A DNA stretch of 37,434 bases from Robiginitomaculum sp. (GTDB lineage: Bacteria > Pseudomonadota > Alphaproteobacteria > Caulobacterales > Maricaulaceae), in NCBI GenBank assembly GCA_021776635.1, contig JAJFFN010000039.1, forward strand, positions 1-37,434, read 5' to 3'. Positions 7,322-15,391 of the stretch are shown one piece after another. Numbering within the stretch: position 1 is the stretch's first letter; each line of letters opens with the position of its first letter. The notes under the pieces are model-generated. The model did no database searches, had not been told where the DNA came from, and saw only the letters and a program-made list of their open reading frames with translations. The position numbers and the translations under genes are program-made.

Positions 7322-7855
7322 GCCCGAAGACCACACGCCGCGCCCGCCAAAAACAAAGGCCCGCGCATAAACGGTGAAATTACATCGTCCAAAGTTTTAC
7401 TCATTACAGAAACCGGTGAAAAAAAAGGCGTCGTCACGACCGATGAAGCCTTGGCTTATGCCCGCTCCGTAAAACTAGATTTGGTTGAGGTTGCGCCTAA
7501 TCCTGATTTGCCTGTGTGCAAAGTTTTGGATTACGGAAAAATGCGGTTCGATGAGCAGAAGAAGAAATCTGCCAACAAAAAACGCCAAAAGAAACAACAA
7601 CTCAAAGAAATTAAAATGCGTCCAAATATCGACGTGCATGATTACAATGTCAAAACCAAAGCTATGCAAAAATTCTTTGAGCGTGGTGATAAAGTCAAGG
7701 TTACGATTAGGTTTCGCGGTCGCGAAATGGCCCATATGAATTTGGGTACAGACCTGCTCGCCCGTGTCCGCGAAGACTTTGAAGACATCGTAAAAGTAGA
7801 ATTCGCCCCCAAAACCGAAGGCCGCCTAATGACAATGGTGCTCGCGCCGAAATAG
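7319..7855 (+). CDS. infC: Translation initiation factor IF-3, rare AUA start
   Basis: A 178-residue IF-3, which binds the 30S subunit and checks start codon and initiator tRNA. The N-domain begins ARRPHAAPAKNKGPRINGEI, standard for alphaproteobacterial IF-3, followed by KVLLITETGEKKGVV. The lysine-rich linker helix (around KKSANKKRQKKQQLKEIKM) leads to the C-domain (RGDKVKVTIRFRGREMAHMNLG). The full family length is reached only with the ATA at 7319; the first canonical codon, TTG at 7451, would cut off 44 conserved residues. The neighbours usual in other bacteria (rpmI, rplT) are absent. Autoregulation through the poor start codon is known for infC in E. coli (AUU); the same here is inference. 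Confidence 0.95.
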   Translation: MARRPHAAPAKNKGPRINGEITSSKVLLITETGEKKGVVTTDEALAYARSVKLDLVEVAPNPDLPVCKVLDYGKMRFDEQKKKSANKKRQKKQQLKEIKMRPNIDVHDYNVKTKAMQKFFERGDKVKVTIRFRGREMAHMNLGTDLLARVREDFEDIVKVEFAPKTEGRLMTMVLAPK

Positions 7856-7919
7856 GGGTGTTGGTGTACTTTATTCGGAGTAAAAATTTAAGGGACTGAT
7901 ATTTTCAAAGGGGGTTATT

Positions 7920-8210
7920 ATGAATACGTCTATTAATGAGCAGGATTTGGCACGCGATCATGCACGCTTTAAACAATTAATGCGTTCGGCGATGAAAGCT
8001 TTTCTAATCAGTATAGTTGTCGGTTTGATAGGAGGGTATTTAGTTTACCGCTTCTTACCTTCCGGCAAATACCCTGCGGTAATATTATATATTCCAGGAA
8101 TTTTAGCCGTTCTTGTCACATGTTTACCCATAAGAAAACGTAAAAATGAGTGGTTCCCAACACCCGAATCCTTGAAGGCGGCTTCTGAATACAATCCCAA
8201 GGCAAAATGA
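7920..8210 (+). CDS. Small two-helix membrane protein of unknown function
   Basis: A 96-residue protein not matched to a family. Two hydrophobic segments are visible, about residues 27-47 (AFLISIVVGLIGGYLVY) and 53-70 (AVILYIPGILAVLVTCL). The N-terminus is charged and hydrophilic; the C-terminal tail is basic then polar. A good AAAGGGGG ribosome site (7907-7914) precedes the ATG. It is downstream of infC with a 64-base gap and converges with lpxL. It could be an inner-membrane accessory protein; no function is proposed. Confidence 0.6.
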   Translation: MNTSINEQDLARDHARFKQLMRSAMKAFLISIVVGLIGGYLVYRFLPSGKYPAVILYIPGILAVLVTCLPIRKRKNEWFPTPESLKAASEYNPKAK

Positions 8211-8279
8211 GAAGCTAGGTTAGACCACGCCTTCAGCACATATATTGTCATTGAATTATCCTCGACTACAATTCCGTAG

Positions 8280-9191
8280 TTAAACCTCCCGCTTATACAT
8301 ATCTTTCGGCCAGCGTCTGTGGACCCAGAACCAGTCGGTGGGATTGGCGCGGATTTGGTCTTCTATGAACCCAGTGATTTTTAGGACCGTAGCGTGAATG
8401 TCTTTGGTTCGTTTGCCAGTGTCTACGAGTTTGATTTCTTTGTGGATGGTGACACGAAAATTTGCGCCGCCTGTGCGCACGATGGACATAGGGATAAGGG
8501 GGGCACCGGTCTGCATGGCAAGACGGGTTGGGCCAGGGGCGGTCATAGCGCCGTGGCCAAAGAACGGGATTTCAATACCTTCGTTAAACTTTTGGTCGTT
8601 CAAAAGGGCAACACTGTCGCCCATGCGCAGAGCTTGGATGAGCTCTTTCGCGCCTTTGGGGCCGGATTTGGGTACCATCAAGTCTATGCCGTAAGCTTTT
8701 CTCTGGGCACGAATGCGTTTGTCAAAATACGGATTATTGGTCGGGCGGTAGGTCACACGCACCGGTAATTTTGCTTGGGAAAACACTGCTGCCATCAGCT
8801 CCCAATTGGCGAAATGACCGGAGATTAACACGGCGCCTTTTTTATCGTGTTTTAGCTTTTCAAGAATTTCTAACCCTACGACTTCGACGTTGGAATTTTT
8901 ATCAAACACTTTGATGCGCCCCAGTAGGGGAAATTCACCAAATGTGCGCCCCATACGGTTCCAGCTTTCCTTAAGCCACGTCTCTATTTGTGCCGCGTCC
9001 GCATCCGGAAATGCCAGTTTCATATTGGTCTTTGCAATATGATGCTTGGATGTTTTGGGGCCAATGAAACCGACCAGCCACCCAGCAAGTCTCGAAACTT
9101 GCTCAAGAGAGAACGGGCGCATCAGCAAACGGAGTATATCATAGGCCATGACTTCGAGCCGCCAAATCAGGTGCTTGAAAAACCTTGCCAT
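8280..9191 (-). CDS. lpxL: Lipid A late acyltransferase, LpxL/HtrB family
   Basis: A 303-residue inner-membrane acyltransferase that adds a secondary acyl chain to Kdo2-lipid IVA. The catalytic H-x4-E motif appears as GHFANWE (His126, Glu131). A conserved block around FGHGAMTAPGPTRLA and the C-terminal WFWVHRRWP are typical of the family. It begins exactly at the lpxK stop (TAATG overlap), so it is the distal gene of the waaA-lpxK-lpxL run. The acyl donor and the position acylated cannot be read from the sequence, so LpxL rather than LpxM or another homologue is a family-level call. Confidence 0.88.
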   Translation of the reverse strand: MARFFKHLIWRLEVMAYDILRLLMRPFSLEQVSRLAGWLVGFIGPKTSKHHIAKTNMKLAFPDADAAQIETWLKESWNRMGRTFGEFPLLGRIKVFDKNSNVEVVGLEILEKLKHDKKGAVLISGHFANWELMAAVFSQAKLPVRVTYRPTNNPYFDKRIRAQRKAYGIDLMVPKSGPKGAKELIQALRMGDSVALLNDQKFNEGIEIPFFGHGAMTAPGPTRLAMQTGAPLIPMSIVRTGGANFRVTIHKEIKLVDTGKRTKDIHATVLKITGFIEDQIRANPTDWFWVHRRWPKDMYKREV

Positions 9192-10228
9192 TAGTTTTGC
9201 ACCGCTGCGATAATCGGGTGCAATATACGGCGCAGGGTCAGCTCGTCTTCAAACTCTACGGATACGGGCCAAACGGCGATATGTTTTTGGAAGCTTTTGG
9301 GGATGCGCACATAGTCTTTTTCTGTAGTGATCAAGATAGCCTCATCTTCGCGAGCCAAATCGATTAGGTTTTTTATATCCGTATCTTTGTAGGCATAATG
9401 ATTGGAAAAGGGTTGTCCCTCAACCAGTTCTGCGCCGGCACGTATGAGCGCATCAAAAAATTTATTGGGCCGCCCAATACCGGCAAAGGCATAAAGTTTC
9501 GCTTTCTTGCCATCTTTGTTTTGGGGCAATTGCCCGGACGGAGCAAGATGCGCAGGGATTACAGGTAAGGGTTTTAACTGCGCCGTAAGCTCAGGGCTGA
9601 CGGCGTACTGCGCCGTTGGCTTTATCAAAATCACGGCATCAGTGCGCGACAAGGCGGCTTTGAGAGGCTCGCGCAGGGGACCAGAGGGAAATACATGCTC
9701 ATTGCCAAAGCCGGTCTCTGCATCAACAACCAGCAAAGACAGCGTTTTTTTGACCAAAGGGTTTTGGTGGCCGTCGTCCATGATGATGACTTCTGCGCCG
9801 GTTTTATTAAACCCAGAAAGCGCACCAACGGCGGCCCTTGCCCCGTCGTCGCGCCCCGCAGATACCCATATGGGGCCTTTGCGGGCGAGTAAAATCGGCT
9901 CGTCGCCGACGTCTTTGTAGGTGTGTTTGGTGTTCACCAATAAAGGCCCTTTTTCCCTGCCGCCATAACCACGGCTCAGGCCGACGGCCTTGATACCCAT
10001 ACGGGTTAAGCTTTCCAGCAAATACGCTGTGACAGGTGTTTTGCCAACGCCGCCGACACTGGCATTACCAACACAGATAACTGGAATTTTCGGGTCATAG
10101 GGTTCCGTCGTGGCAATGCGCCGTGCCGTAGCCTTGCCATAGACCCACCCAATTGGGCTTAGAACTGTGCGGATAAACGGCGCAGCCTCACGGCCATATT
10201 TGTGGTTCCAAAAATCTGGTGCCTGCAT
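9191..10228 (-). CDS. lpxK: Tetraacyldisaccharide 4'-kinase LpxK
   Basis: Kinase that phosphorylates the 4' position of the lipid A disaccharide at the inner membrane, just before Kdo addition. The P-loop is clear (GNASVGGVGKTP, about residues 54-65), followed by LSRGYGG and the DDGHQNP segment, all LpxK signatures. Length (about 345) is normal. A GTG at 10231 directly follows the waaA stop, but the ATG at 10228 has a better-spaced AAGGA, so I prefer 10228. It is flanked by waaA and lpxL with almost no spacing, which fits coordinated lipid A synthesis. Confidence 0.95.
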   Translation of the reverse strand: MQAPDFWNHKYGREAAPFIRTVLSPIGWVYGKATARRIATTEPYDPKIPVICVGNASVGGVGKTPVTAYLLESLTRMGIKAVGLSRGYGGREKGPLLVNTKHTYKDVGDEPILLARKGPIWVSAGRDDGARAAVGALSGFNKTGAEVIIMDDGHQNPLVKKTLSLLVVDAETGFGNEHVFPSGPLREPLKAALSRTDAVILIKPTAQYAVSPELTAQLKPLPVIPAHLAPSGQLPQNKDGKKAKLYAFAGIGRPNKFFDALIRAGAELVEGQPFSNHYAYKDTDIKNLIDLAREDEAILITTEKDYVRIPKSFQKHIAVWPVSVEFEDELTLRRILHPIIAAVQN

Positions 10229-10231
10229 CAC

Positions 10232-11518
10232 TTAATCCTTATTCGGCATTAAGGGCGCCAGGCTTGCCCATACATAATCAAGCACGGCGTCGCGGCTTTT
10301 TGCATATTTAAGTGCGGCTTGGGTTTTGGCGTTACGGGCTTTGACGTCTTGCATATATTTAAGCACGGAGGGTGCCAGTTCGTCCGGCGATAAAACCCTA
10401 TCCACACCATCAAATGCTAACATGGACATATAGGTGTCCGCGAAACTTGAAATATGCGGCCCCGTTATGACGGCACAATCAAGACGCGCAGGTTCAAGTG
10501 GGTTATGGCCCGTAAGACCGTCTAGCAATGAGCCGCCAACAAATGCGATTTTTGAGAGGCTATAAACCAGTCCCATCTTACCGATACGGTCAACAAGGTA
10601 CACATCTGTTGCGTCCGTAGGCATTCGGTTAGAGGAACGGCGCAGAACGTTCAATCCGGCTTTTACATATATGTCTTTTACTTCTGCTGCACGTTCTGGA
10701 TGACGTGGTGCCAGTATGAGGAGGGATTTAGGTTTTTTGGCTTTTACTTCACATACTGTCTTTGCAATCAATTTTTCTTCGCCCTTGTGGGTACTTGCCG
10801 CGCACCAGACCGGGCGTCTGCCAAGTGCGGATTTTAATTTTTTAAGCGCGGCTTTATCCACAGGCAAAGCTGGTGCGGCATCCTTAAGGTTACCCGCCGC
10901 TTCTATGTCGCGGCCCATGAGCCAAGTTAATCCATTCGCCGTAGCCGTATCAGCCGCTAAAATTAAATCAAAACAGGCCAATAAAGTTTTGCCGGAGTTT
11001 TTACCGCGCCTTGCCCAACGCTCAATCGAAGCAGAGCTCATACGCGCATTGATCAAAGCCATAGGTATGTTTCGGGCATTGGTGTGCATAATCATATTGG
11101 GCCATAATTCGCTTTCGGCAAAGAGTGCCAAATTGGGTTTCCAATGATCAAGGAAAGCATTGACCGCTTTGGGATGATCTGCAGGGGCATATTGGTGCAC
11201 TGCATTTTTTGGCAATTGCTCGGCCAATAACGTGGCAGATGTCACGGTGCCCGTTGTGACAACGATATGAAAGTTGGGATGCTCGGATAATATCCGTAAA
11301 ATAACCGGCATAAGCATTTGCGATTCGCCGACACTGGCAGCGTGCAGCCATACCACTTTGCCGCTTGCACGTGGCTGGCTCGCAATACCTTTTCGTTCAT
11401 TAAGGCGGGCCGGGTCTTCTTTGCCTTTTTTTGCGCGTATATTCAGCCAAAGGGGTAAGGCCGGTGCAACCATGCGTGTTGCTGCGCTATAGGATTTTAA
11501 CAAAGGTGTTTTTTTCAT
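10232..11518 (-). CDS. waaA: Kdo transferase WaaA (KdtA)
   Basis: A 428-residue GT30 enzyme that transfers Kdo from CMP-Kdo to lipid IVA. Visible family features are the N-terminal membrane-associated region (about 1-25), VVWLHAASVGE (about 54-64), AESELWPN (about 135-142) and the C-terminal FVGGSLLDGLTGHNPLEPA (about 330-348), which forms the CMP-Kdo site. It overlaps the preceding DUF374 gene by 4 bases (ATGA) and is followed directly by lpxK. Whether one or two Kdo units are added cannot be told. Confidence 0.95.
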   Translation of the reverse strand: MKKTPLLKSYSAATRMVAPALPLWLNIRAKKGKEDPARLNERKGIASQPRASGKVVWLHAASVGESQMLMPVILRILSEHPNFHIVVTTGTVTSATLLAEQLPKNAVHQYAPADHPKAVNAFLDHWKPNLALFAESELWPNMIMHTNARNIPMALINARMSSASIERWARRGKNSGKTLLACFDLILAADTATANGLTWLMGRDIEAAGNLKDAAPALPVDKAALKKLKSALGRRPVWCAASTHKGEEKLIAKTVCEVKAKKPKSLLILAPRHPERAAEVKDIYVKAGLNVLRRSSNRMPTDATDVYLVDRIGKMGLVYSLSKIAFVGGSLLDGLTGHNPLEPARLDCAVITGPHISSFADTYMSMLAFDGVDRVLSPDELAPSVLKYMQDVKARNAKTQAALKYAKSRDAVLDYVWASLAPLMPNKD

Positions 11519-12255
11519 GATTTTTGCCCCTTTGCTTCGGCTTTACATTCTGGCAAAATAACTTCACTTCCCATATCCCGGTCGCATTTCTGCGAAGCTT
11601 GGTTTAGCATATCTTCTAATTTTTTACGCGCCAGTTCAATTTCGCTGTTGCTGGCATCTTTGTCAACGCGTAGCGGGCCTGCAAAAATCATCTTGCCGCG
11701 CCCAAAAGGCAGCGGGAACATAAATCTGTCCCATGAATTGAACAATTTATTATTGGATACGGATACAGCATAGGCAATTATGGGGGCGCCAGATAATTTT
11801 GCTAGACGTATCGGCCCTTCACCCATTATCATTCTGGGTCCGCGCGGCCCGTCAGGTGTCATGACAACGCAATCACCCTTGTTGATGACATCTATCATGT
11901 CGCGAAGCGCACCTGCGCCGCGTTTGTTTTTATCTTTATATTTTGCACGCCGTGAGCCGCGAATGACCTGTATCCCAAAGAATTTACCAATTGTAGCCAC
12001 CAGGTCCCCATCTCTGGATTTGGAGATAAGAAAATGAGGTTTTTGCACCATCTTCGTCCATCCCGCATTGGCCATTAAAAACCGAGAATGCCAGATACAA
12101 GCAATGAAACCCACGCCGCTTTCTTGCAAGGGGACGGATACATCTAAACCCTCAACCTGCCACCGCGTTGTGCGCCGCACCAGCCCCATATAGCCGCGCA
12201 AAAGCAGGGCGAGGATAACTTGCACAAATTTTAGGTTCATGAAGCGTTTGAACAA
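11515..12255 (-). CDS. DUF374 lysophospholipid-type acyltransferase
   Basis: A 246-residue membrane acyltransferase of the DUF374 family, regularly found beside waaA and msbA in alphaproteobacteria. Seen: an N-terminal hydrophobic segment (about 9-26), the IWHSRFLM motif (about 58-65) in the place of the usual H-x4-D, and TPDGPRGPRM (about 132-141), the glycerol-phosphate/lipid binding signature. It starts with TTG at 12255 behind GGGAG; the in-frame ATG at 12240 has no ribosome site. It probably modifies lipid A or a related lipid (inference from context). The end overlaps waaA by 4 bases. Confidence 0.85.
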   Translation of the reverse strand: MFKRFMNLKFVQVILALLLRGYMGLVRRTTRWQVEGLDVSVPLQESGVGFIACIWHSRFLMANAGWTKMVQKPHFLISKSRDGDLVATIGKFFGIQVIRGSRRAKYKDKNKRGAGALRDMIDVINKGDCVVMTPDGPRGPRMIMGEGPIRLAKLSGAPIIAYAVSVSNNKLFNSWDRFMFPLPFGRGKMIFAGPLRVDKDASNSEIELARKKLEDMLNQASQKCDRDMGSEVILPECKAEAKGQKS

Positions 12256-12329
12256 ATCTTTTCTCCCTGCTATGGCGGTGCTATGAACACTGAATATTGT
12301 GTATTTAACATCATTTTACAAGGGTAGGA

Positions 12330-13013
12330 ATGGCACTAGATCTGCGCACACCACAGGGTCGTAAACAGGCCTATAATGACCTTATTTGGGGTGACCATGG
12401 GTTCTTGCGTGTCTGGTTTAATAACCAGCACCTTATAAGGTCTGAAAGCGAAGATGAGGACGGTGATGTTATGTACCGCGCCAATCAACCTTCGCCAAAA
12501 CGCATCGAACAATTGGCCAAAGACGGCATTAAAACCATTTTGAATTTGCGCGGGGAAAGCGAGAAAGGCTATTATGCTTTGGAGAAAGAGGCTTGCATAA
12601 AACACGGTATTACACTGGTGGATTTTCGCATGTATTCACGCGATACACCGAAAAAGAAAAGCCTACACGAGCTGAAAAAATTGTTTGAGACCATAGAGTA
12701 TCCGTGCTTAATGCACTGCAAATCCGGTGCTGACCGTACGGGGATTACAGGTGTGCTCTATAAGCACTTCCACCTAGGCGAACCCATTGCAGACGCCGTA
12801 GAGCAACTGAAACTTAAATACCTGCACATGAAAGCCGGCAAAACGGGCATGTTGGATTTTTTCTTCGATGAGTATTTGCAATATACGAAAGACGGAGATT
12901 TAGATTTCATGGATTGGGTCGATAAAATTTACGACCCAGCGGATGTTAAAGCTCGCTTCATGTCAGGTTGGATCGGTAACATCATGAGCGAGAAAATAGT
13001 GCGGCGGGAGTAG
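12330..13013 (+). CDS. Cys-dependent (dual-specificity/tyrosine) phosphatase
   Basis: A 227-residue cytoplasmic phosphatase. The P-loop HCKSGADRTG gives Cys130 and Arg136 of the C-x5-R signature; a possible general acid is Asp105 (YSRDTP). The upstream ILNLRGESEKGYY is typical of the dual-specificity-like family. It is the only plus-strand gene inside the minus-strand lipid A block, divergent from the DUF374 gene, and its stop abuts the parE stop (convergent). The substrate may be a protein phosphotyrosine or a lipid or inositol phosphate, since both kinds occur in this superfamily; the neighbours make an envelope substrate plausible but unproven. Confidence 0.8.
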   Translation: MALDLRTPQGRKQAYNDLIWGDHGFLRVWFNNQHLIRSESEDEDGDVMYRANQPSPKRIEQLAKDGIKTILNLRGESEKGYYALEKEACIKHGITLVDFRMYSRDTPKKKSLHELKKLFETIEYPCLMHCKSGADRTGITGVLYKHFHLGEPIADAVEQLKLKYLHMKAGKTGMLDFFFDEYLQYTKDGDLDFMDWVDKIYDPADVKARFMSGWIGNIMSEKIVRRE

Positions 13014-13295
13014 TCACGACCAATCCTCACGTTCATGGCGAACACGGACAATAATAGTCTGGCCTCTTTTGACAGTGTAAAGAATTACATAGGGTTTGAA
13101 AGGGCAAATCCGCAGTGGAGGGGAAATTTCCAATCGCTTTCGGAATAATTTAGGACTCTTGGCGAGAATTGCAAATTGCTCTTTAAGGTGGTCACGGTAT
13201 TGATTTGATCGCTCTATGCCGTAATTCTCATCTCCATAGTGTGCAATTTTTATCAAGTCAGCCTGAGCAGATTTTGATATGCGGTACGTCTTCAT
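13014..13295 (-). CDS. parE: ParE/RelE-family toxin
   Basis: A 93-residue type II toxin. The ParE pattern is clear: YRISKSAQADLIKIAHYG at the start, a central helix with LKEQFAILAKSP, and the C-terminal strands VILYTVKRGQTIIVRVRHERED. ParE toxins poison DNA gyrase; RelE relatives cleave mRNA, and the pattern favours ParE. It overlaps the antitoxin gene by 4 bases (ATGA), so expression is coupled. The stop abuts that of the convergent phosphatase gene. Confidence 0.88.
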   Translation of the reverse strand: MKTYRISKSAQADLIKIAHYGDENYGIERSNQYRDHLKEQFAILAKSPKLFRKRLEISPPLRICPFKPYVILYTVKRGQTIIVRVRHEREDWS

Positions 13296-13537
13296 GCGTT
13301 TACTTTAGCTCTTGCTTGCTCCCAAATTTCATCGACCGTTAAGTCACTAATACCGCTCTCTAGACCTTCCGTGACTAGTTTTTGCATATTTGCGATTTTC
13401 CCAGCCCGCTCTTGGTCTTTGCGAAGCAGGTCACGTAGAAATTCGCTGTCATTTGTGTACGCGCCGCTGGCAATTCGGGATTTGATCCAATCGTTTTGCT
13501 GGTCGGTTACTGTGATGGTTTTGCGTGTCGTGCCCAT
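13292..13537 (-). CDS. parD: ParD-family antitoxin
   Basis: An antitoxin of about 81 residues with an N-terminal ribbon-helix-helix DNA-binding domain (KTITVTDQQNDWIKSRIASG, then SEFLRDLLRKDQ) and an acidic C-terminal toxin-binding tail (LTVDEIWEQARAKVNA). I choose the ATG at 13537 because GGAG lies six bases ahead; an in-frame TTG at 13549 would add four residues but has no ribosome site. It should repress its own promoter together with ParE. The promoter lies in the 43 bases before the msbA stop, so this pair is tightly packed against msbA. Confidence 0.88.
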   Translation of the reverse strand: MGTTRKTITVTDQQNDWIKSRIASGAYTNDSEFLRDLLRKDQERAGKIANMQKLVTEGLESGISDLTVDEIWEQARAKVNA

Positions 13538-13554
13538 GTTGTGCTCCAATTGTC

Positions 13555-13572
13555 ATACTATTGGTGCAGTAT
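13555..13572. promoter_or_regulatory. Possible parDE operator
   Basis: A short inverted repeat, ATACT (13555-13559) and AGTAT (13568-13572), lies just upstream of the parD ribosome site. On the minus strand a TATACT hexamer here could serve as a -10 box. Ribbon-helix-helix antitoxins bind such short symmetric sites over their own promoter; the assignment is inference from position and symmetry. Confidence 0.4.
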
Positions 13573-13580
13573 AGCGTATA

Positions 13581-15380
13581 TCACGAAAATTGCAATGCTC
13601 GTAATTTTGCATATAGACCGTCTTTTTTCATCAAGGTCGCGTGTTTGCCGCTTTCGACGATTTTGCCCTCGTCCAGCACGAAAATTTTGTCCGCGTTTTT
13701 GACCGTTGATAATCTATGGGCAATGACGATGACGGTACGGCCTTTGGTGAGAACATCTAAAGCCGATTGTACTTTGGCCTCGGATGCAGCGTCGAGCGCA
13801 CTTGTGGCCTCATCCAGCAGCAAAATAGGGGCGCCGCGCAACATGGCACGGGCGAGAGCAATGCGCTGTCTTTGTCCGCCGGATAATTTACTGCCACCTT
13901 CACCGACGCGCGTTTGGTAGCCGTCTGGTAATTGCATAATAAAGTCGTGTGCGGCTGCGGCCTTGGCAGCAATTTCTATGTCCTCAGCGGAGGCGCCGTC
14001 CTTTCCAAACCCGATATTGGTTGCGACCGTATCGTCAAACAAAGTTATGTCTTGGGACACGAGAGCCATAGAATTTCGTAGCGATGTGAGTGTGGCGTCC
14101 CTTATGTCTGTACCGTCGATTGTAATCTTACCGTCCGTCACATCATACAGCCGTGCAATGAGATTGATGATGGTGGATTTACCACCGCCAGACGGACCGA
14201 CAAGGGCAATGGTTTGCCCAGGTTTGGCCTTGAAATTTAATCCAAAAATAGCCTGCGTACCGTCTTCATAACTGAAATTAACACCGGTAAATTCAAGTGG
14301 GCCTTTTACATCGCCGAGCTCTTGGGCATCCGGTTTTTCGGAAATGGTCGGTTTTTCGTCAATGACTTCGAATATTCGGTGCAGAGCCGCCAACCCTTCT
14401 TGGACTACATTGTTAAGCGTGCCAAGCGCGCGCACACGCGGTGACATTGCGATAAGCATAGCCAATACGCCAGCAATATCGCCTGCGGTTGTTTGTCCGC
14501 CGACAACCCGATAAACACCAAGTGCAAAGACGCCAGCTATGGCCACGCCACCAAGCACTTCAAGAATAGGGTCCACCCGTGCTTGGTTGGTGACAAGTTT
14601 TAGATATAGTCGCACCCGCTCGCTAAAAGATGCACCGAGCCGTTGATTTTCATAGGCCTCCAGCCCGTAAGTGCGCACCATGCGGGCGCCGGTAAAACTT
14701 TCGCCCAATTGAGAGGTAATATCACCGATTTGTTCTTGGGCTTCTTTGGCATTGCCGCGCAACTTTTTGGAAATATTGATAATAGGCAAAATCGCTATGG
14801 GGTAAACAATGAGAATTAAAAAGGACATTTGCCAATCGAGCCATAACATCATGCCAATACAGAAAACTACGGTAAGAACATCACGCACAAGATTGGTCAT
14901 AGTGCGCAACATAGCATTGGTCAAAATTGTCACGTCATTGGTGAAACGGGAAATAAGTGTTCCCGTAGGCTCGCGGCCAAAGCGGGCATAATCGGCGCGG
15001 TGTATGCTCGCCAACATGGATTTTTGCAAACTACCAATGGTGTTGAGCGCCACAGAATTGGCCAAAATTGATTGCAAGAACATGGAAATGCCTGAAATAA
15101 TGGTCACGGCAACAATGACGGGTACGACCGCCAAGGCAAAGCGTTTGGCCTGCATCGCTGCGTCAGCTGTCATAATATCGCCACCTAAATTTTGGGCGAC
15201 GTCTATAATGTATTTTATCAAAAACCCGTAAGCCGCCGTAGCGCCCGCCAAGATAATCATAAACACAAATGCTAAATAGAGCCGACCTCTGAAGGGGAGG
15301 ATATATTCCCGCCACAAACGTGAGACGAGGCGTTTGTCATCGCCTTGTAAATTCAGGATGTTGGCTTTGGTTTTGCTCAT
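13581..15380 (-). CDS. msbA: Lipid A export ABC transporter, MsbA-like half-transporter
   Basis: A 599-residue half-transporter that would flip lipid A-core across the inner membrane as a homodimer. An exporter-type membrane domain with about six hydrophobic segments (about 30-310) is followed by the ATPase: Walker A GPSGGGKST (about 395-403), Q-loop SQD (about 442-444), signature LSGGQ (499-503), Walker B ILLLDE (519-524) and the switch His in IAHRLS. The call MsbA rather than another lipid exporter rests on its neighbours (waaA, lpxK, DUF374, lpxL). It begins 11 bases after the CysQ-DUF4170 stop. Confidence 0.88.
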   Translation of the reverse strand: MSKTKANILNLQGDDKRLVSRLWREYILPFRGRLYLAFVFMIILAGATAAYGFLIKYIIDVAQNLGGDIMTADAAMQAKRFALAVVPVIVAVTIISGISMFLQSILANSVALNTIGSLQKSMLASIHRADYARFGREPTGTLISRFTNDVTILTNAMLRTMTNLVRDVLTVVFCIGMMLWLDWQMSFLILIVYPIAILPIINISKKLRGNAKEAQEQIGDITSQLGESFTGARMVRTYGLEAYENQRLGASFSERVRLYLKLVTNQARVDPILEVLGGVAIAGVFALGVYRVVGGQTTAGDIAGVLAMLIAMSPRVRALGTLNNVVQEGLAALHRIFEVIDEKPTISEKPDAQELGDVKGPLEFTGVNFSYEDGTQAIFGLNFKAKPGQTIALVGPSGGGKSTIINLIARLYDVTDGKITIDGTDIRDATLTSLRNSMALVSQDITLFDDTVATNIGFGKDGASAEDIEIAAKAAAAHDFIMQLPDGYQTRVGEGGSKLSGGQRQRIALARAMLRGAPILLLDEATSALDAASEAKVQSALDVLTKGRTVIVIAHRLSTVKNADKIFVLDEGKIVESGKHATLMKKDGLYAKLRALQFS

Positions 15381-15391
15381 CTGGGTTATGA

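Noticed and set aside
7165..7377. Plus-strand ORF of 70 codons between the glycosyltransferase and infC
   Set aside because: It overlaps the glycosyltransferase end and reads through the infC start in a different frame; lacks a ribosome site.
7451..7855. infC starting at the TTG at 7451
   Set aside because: It would lose 44 conserved N-terminal residues of IF-3; the AGGAGA-ATA at 7308-7321 gives the full family length.
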